In this document: positions 62,164 through 64,000 of the stretch, piece by piece | How the letters are laid out: every line of letters starts with the position of its first letter | Position numbering within the stretch: position 1 is the first letter of the stretch | From: Chloroflexota bacterium | Lineage (GTDB): Bacteria; Chloroflexota; UBA11872 | NCBI GenBank assembly: GCA_022821645.1 | Contig: JAJEDE010000025.1 | Coordinates: forward strand, 248,001 to 312,000 | DNA: 64,000 bases | Direction: 5' to 3' | Made by a program: the position numbers and the translations under genes | Notes under the pieces: generated by a model | Database searches by the model: none | Seen by the model: the letters and a program-made list of their open reading frames with translations, nothing else | Told to the model about the DNA's origin: nothing

Positions 62164-63248
62164 ACGCCTTTCTGCCGCTGTTCCGAACCAATTACCGCGA
62201 CTTCGTGCGTGACCGCACGGCGCTGTTTTGGACCATCGCGTTTCCGGTCCTCTTCATCGGAATCTTCGGAATAGTGCTGGGCCGCGGGGACGATGGCGCC
62301 AGTTACGAGGTTGGCTTGGTGGTGGAGGACACGTCGCCCGCGGCCGAAGCTCTGGATGATGTGCTGGGGGGATTCGACGCCTTGGATATCACGCGGGGCG
62401 AGCGGGACATGGAAATCGCTTTTCTCGCGGACGGCGAACGTCGTGCGGTCGTCGTCGTTCCACAGGGCTTCGGCGCGTCGCTAGAAACGGGTGCCCCGCT
62501 TCCGCTGCAAGTCCACTTCGACCCGTCCCAACAAACCACCCAGCAGGTCGTGATACCCGTGCTGCTGCGGGCGTTTGAAGTCGCCGACCGCGCACTCACG
62601 CAGACTCGGCCGGTCGTCACCGCCGACTTTCGGACGCTTCAGTCCGAGCGGCTGCAGGTAATCGACTTCATCATGCCCGGCCTTATCGCCATGAGCGTAA
62701 TGAACGGCGGAGTGTTTGGCGCCATCGCCATGGTGTCGCTCCGCGAACGCCGGGTTCTGCGGCGGCTCTCGGCCACCCCGCTGCCGGCTTGGGCGTTGGT
62801 TGGCGCTGACGTCGCTTTCCGCATGGTGGTGGTGCTGCTCCAGACGGTGCTGCTGGTCATACTGGCCGTGCTGATAGGCGGCGTGTCCGTCAAGGTCGAG
62901 AATCTCCCAGCGTTGGCCGGCGTGACGATGCTGGGCGGGCTGGCCTTCGTGGCCATCGGATTCTTCCTGGGAGCGTTCGCCAAGACTGAGCAGGGCTTCT
63001 TCCCGGTTGCTCAGGTCATCACGTTTCCGATGCTCTTCCTCTCAGGCATTTTCTTTCCGCTCGATACCATGCCGGGCTGGATTCGACCGCTGGTCAGCGC
63101 CATGCCGCTGACCTACCTGGGCGATGCAATGCGGCAGTTAATGGTTGGTGGGGCCCCTGTCCACTCGATGGCGCTCAACCTGGGAGTCTTGACCGCTTTT
63201 CTCGTTGTCTTTTTCGCTTTGGCGGTGCGTCTCTTCAGGTACGAGTAG
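62160..63248 (+). CDS. ABC-2 type transporter permease
   Basis: 362-aa membrane protein: one N-terminal helix (LFWTIAFPVLFIGIFGIVLG), a ~140-residue extracytoplasmic domain, then five helices including the ABC-2 signature FPMLFLSGIFFPLDTMP. Starts at a TTG at 62160 that overlaps the TGA of the ATPase gene, so the two are coupled and form one exporter. Substrate unknown. Confidence 0.92.
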   Translation: MNAFLPLFRTNYRDFVRDRTALFWTIAFPVLFIGIFGIVLGRGDDGASYEVGLVVEDTSPAAEALDDVLGGFDALDITRGERDMEIAFLADGERRAVVVVPQGFGASLETGAPLPLQVHFDPSQQTTQQVVIPVLLRAFEVADRALTQTRPVVTADFRTLQSERLQVIDFIMPGLIAMSVMNGGVFGAIAMVSLRERRVLRRLSATPLPAWALVGADVAFRMVVVLLQTVLLVILAVLIGGVSVKVENLPALAGVTMLGGLAFVAIGFFLGAFAKTEQGFFPVAQVITFPMLFLSGIFFPLDTMPGWIRPLVSAMPLTYLGDAMRQLMVGGAPVHSMALNLGVLTAFLVVFFALAVRLFRYE

Positions 63249-63260
63249 CGTTGGTTGACC

Positions 63261-64000
63261 TCAGGCGCCAACGGCGTGCCTGAGCGTTCTCACCTCGCGC
63301 AACAAGCCGGCCGGATTGAGGCCCACGGTGTCGATCATGTGCACGGTGCCGGGATTGCGTCCGATTGTGCGCATCACCTTGCCTAAGTCCAGTCCTCGTT
63401 CCAGGCCAACGTGCAGCGGCATGTTGGGTTCGCGTCCCGGCGCTGTGTTGTGCCAGCGAATTTCAGCCATGCGGTCGGCGAAGCGCGCCATGTAGTCAAG
63501 CCGCGCTTCGAATGCCAAGCGATCGCCGTTGACCGCATGAAAGGCCCGACCAGTGTGAAGGGCGAACCGCACCGTGCTTGTGGCGTCTAGCATGGCCAAC
63601 ACGCTGTCCAAAGCGTTGAGCACTGCGCCGTCGCCGGCGTTCTGCACGGCGATGGGCAAGCCCGGAAACAGGTCGTGAATCGTGCGGAAGCTCTCGCGTA
63701 GCACGTCAATGTGCTGTGCGTCCGCTGTCATCCGCCGTCCTGGATGCGCCACGTACATTTCCATGGCATGGCGCTGTTCGAAAAACTCGATGATCTGCAC
63801 ATACTGACGGAGGGCAATGCTGCGATCCGTTGCGCTTGGGTCCGTCAGCGATGGCCAGCGGCGGGTGGACGCGTCGCGAAACACGTTGAGGTGAAAGCGC
63901 ATTGGCGCCGCGTCAAGAATCTCTATGAAGTCAGCATCGAAGAATGTGCGTAGTCCCAGCTCGTACATATATGTATCGAGATTGAGCTCGACGACCTGAA
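63261..64000 (-). CDS. TIM-barrel sugar phosphate isomerase/epimerase-like protein (partial, runs off the right edge)
   Basis: The frame stays open from the stop at 63261 to the window end (at least 246 codons). An internal ATG lies at 63968, but the upstream codons (VVELNLDTYMYE) also look coding, so the true start lies outside. Features of the AP endonuclease 2/xylose isomerase-like barrel: FHLNVFRD, HAMEMYVAHPGRR, IAVQNAG, ALHTGRAFHA, IRWHNTAPGREP. Specific substrate unknown. Confidence 0.7.
   Translation of the reverse strand, partial: QVVELNLDTYMYELGLRTFFDADFIEILDAAPMRFHLNVFRDASTRRWPSLTDPSATDRSIALRQYVQIIEFFEQRHAMEMYVAHPGRRMTADAQHIDVLRESFRTIHDLFPGLPIAVQNAGDGAVLNALDSVLAMLDATSTVRFALHTGRAFHAVNGDRLAFEARLDYMARFADRMAEIRWHNTAPGREPNMPLHVGLERGLDLGKVMRTIGRNPGTVHMIDTVGLNPAGLLREVRTLRHAVGA

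Overview
This 64 kb window reads as a chromosomal segment of a GC-rich bacterium, most likely a Chloroflexota (inference: gene order, many GTG/TTG starts, the coiled-coil protein after coaD, and the Val/Glu-rich repeat linker of the solute-binding protein; no rRNA or taxonomic marker was searched). Most of it is dense housekeeping sequence. A low-GC accessory patch lies at about 32.5-41.9 kb.

Layout. (1) 0-2.5 kb, minus strand: glmU (5' part only), tRNA-Gln(TTG), ispE, ybeY, yqeY and rpsU, with a hairpin in the rpsU leader. (2) 2.6-25.2 kb, plus strand: a WecA/TagO-like transferase, rpmE, a DUF1385 membrane protein, prfA, prmC, gmk, priA, def, fmt, a YugP-like metalloprotease, rlmN, rpe, (rpmB on minus), a FakA/YloV-like kinase, recG, rsmD, coaD, a coiled-coil gene with an apparent ATC start, DUF177, rpmF, fabD, fabG, accC, nusB and tatC. 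This resembles Firmicutes/Chloroflexota housekeeping synteny. (3) 25.2-32.5 kb, mixed strands: RluA-type pseudouridine synthase, a zinc-finger/discoidin-like membrane protein, lepB, a HIT hydrolase, a PLP aminotransferase, a LivJ-type lipoprotein and a Gfo/Idh/MocA oxidoreductase. (4) 32.5-41.9 kb, accessory region: an internally deleted solute-binding-protein pseudogene, a 2188-aa DUF4011/SF1-helicase/nuclease/DUF3320 protein of predicted anti-phage function, an orphan DUF4065 (Panacea/SocA-like) antitoxin-type gene, and a fragment of a restriction-type helicase. (5) 41.9-46.2 kb: fabH (minus), then fabF, accB, bioY and acpP (plus), a second fatty-acid locus that includes a biotin transporter. 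(6) 46.2-58.3 kb, minus strand: a complex I operon nuoA-C-D-G-H-I-J-K-L-M-N that lacks nuoB, nuoE and nuoF, followed upstream by rex; a perfect Rex operator lies in front of nuoA. (7) 59.2-64 kb: a HyuA-type hydantoinase/oxoprolinase, an ABC-2 exporter pair, and a partial TIM-barrel protein running off the right edge.

The most striking structure is the accessory region. The last ~80 bp of fabH occur three times as direct repeats: at the true fabH end (41.9 kb), at 40.9 kb and at 33.4 kb. They bracket a ~1 kb cassette (DUF4065 plus helicase fragment) and a ~7.4 kb cassette (the giant helicase-nuclease). This is the pattern left by successive insertions at the 3' end of a gene, so the fabH end looks like a defence-gene integration hotspot. 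No integrase gene is visible in the window. No CRISPR array, intact insertion sequence or rRNA was seen.
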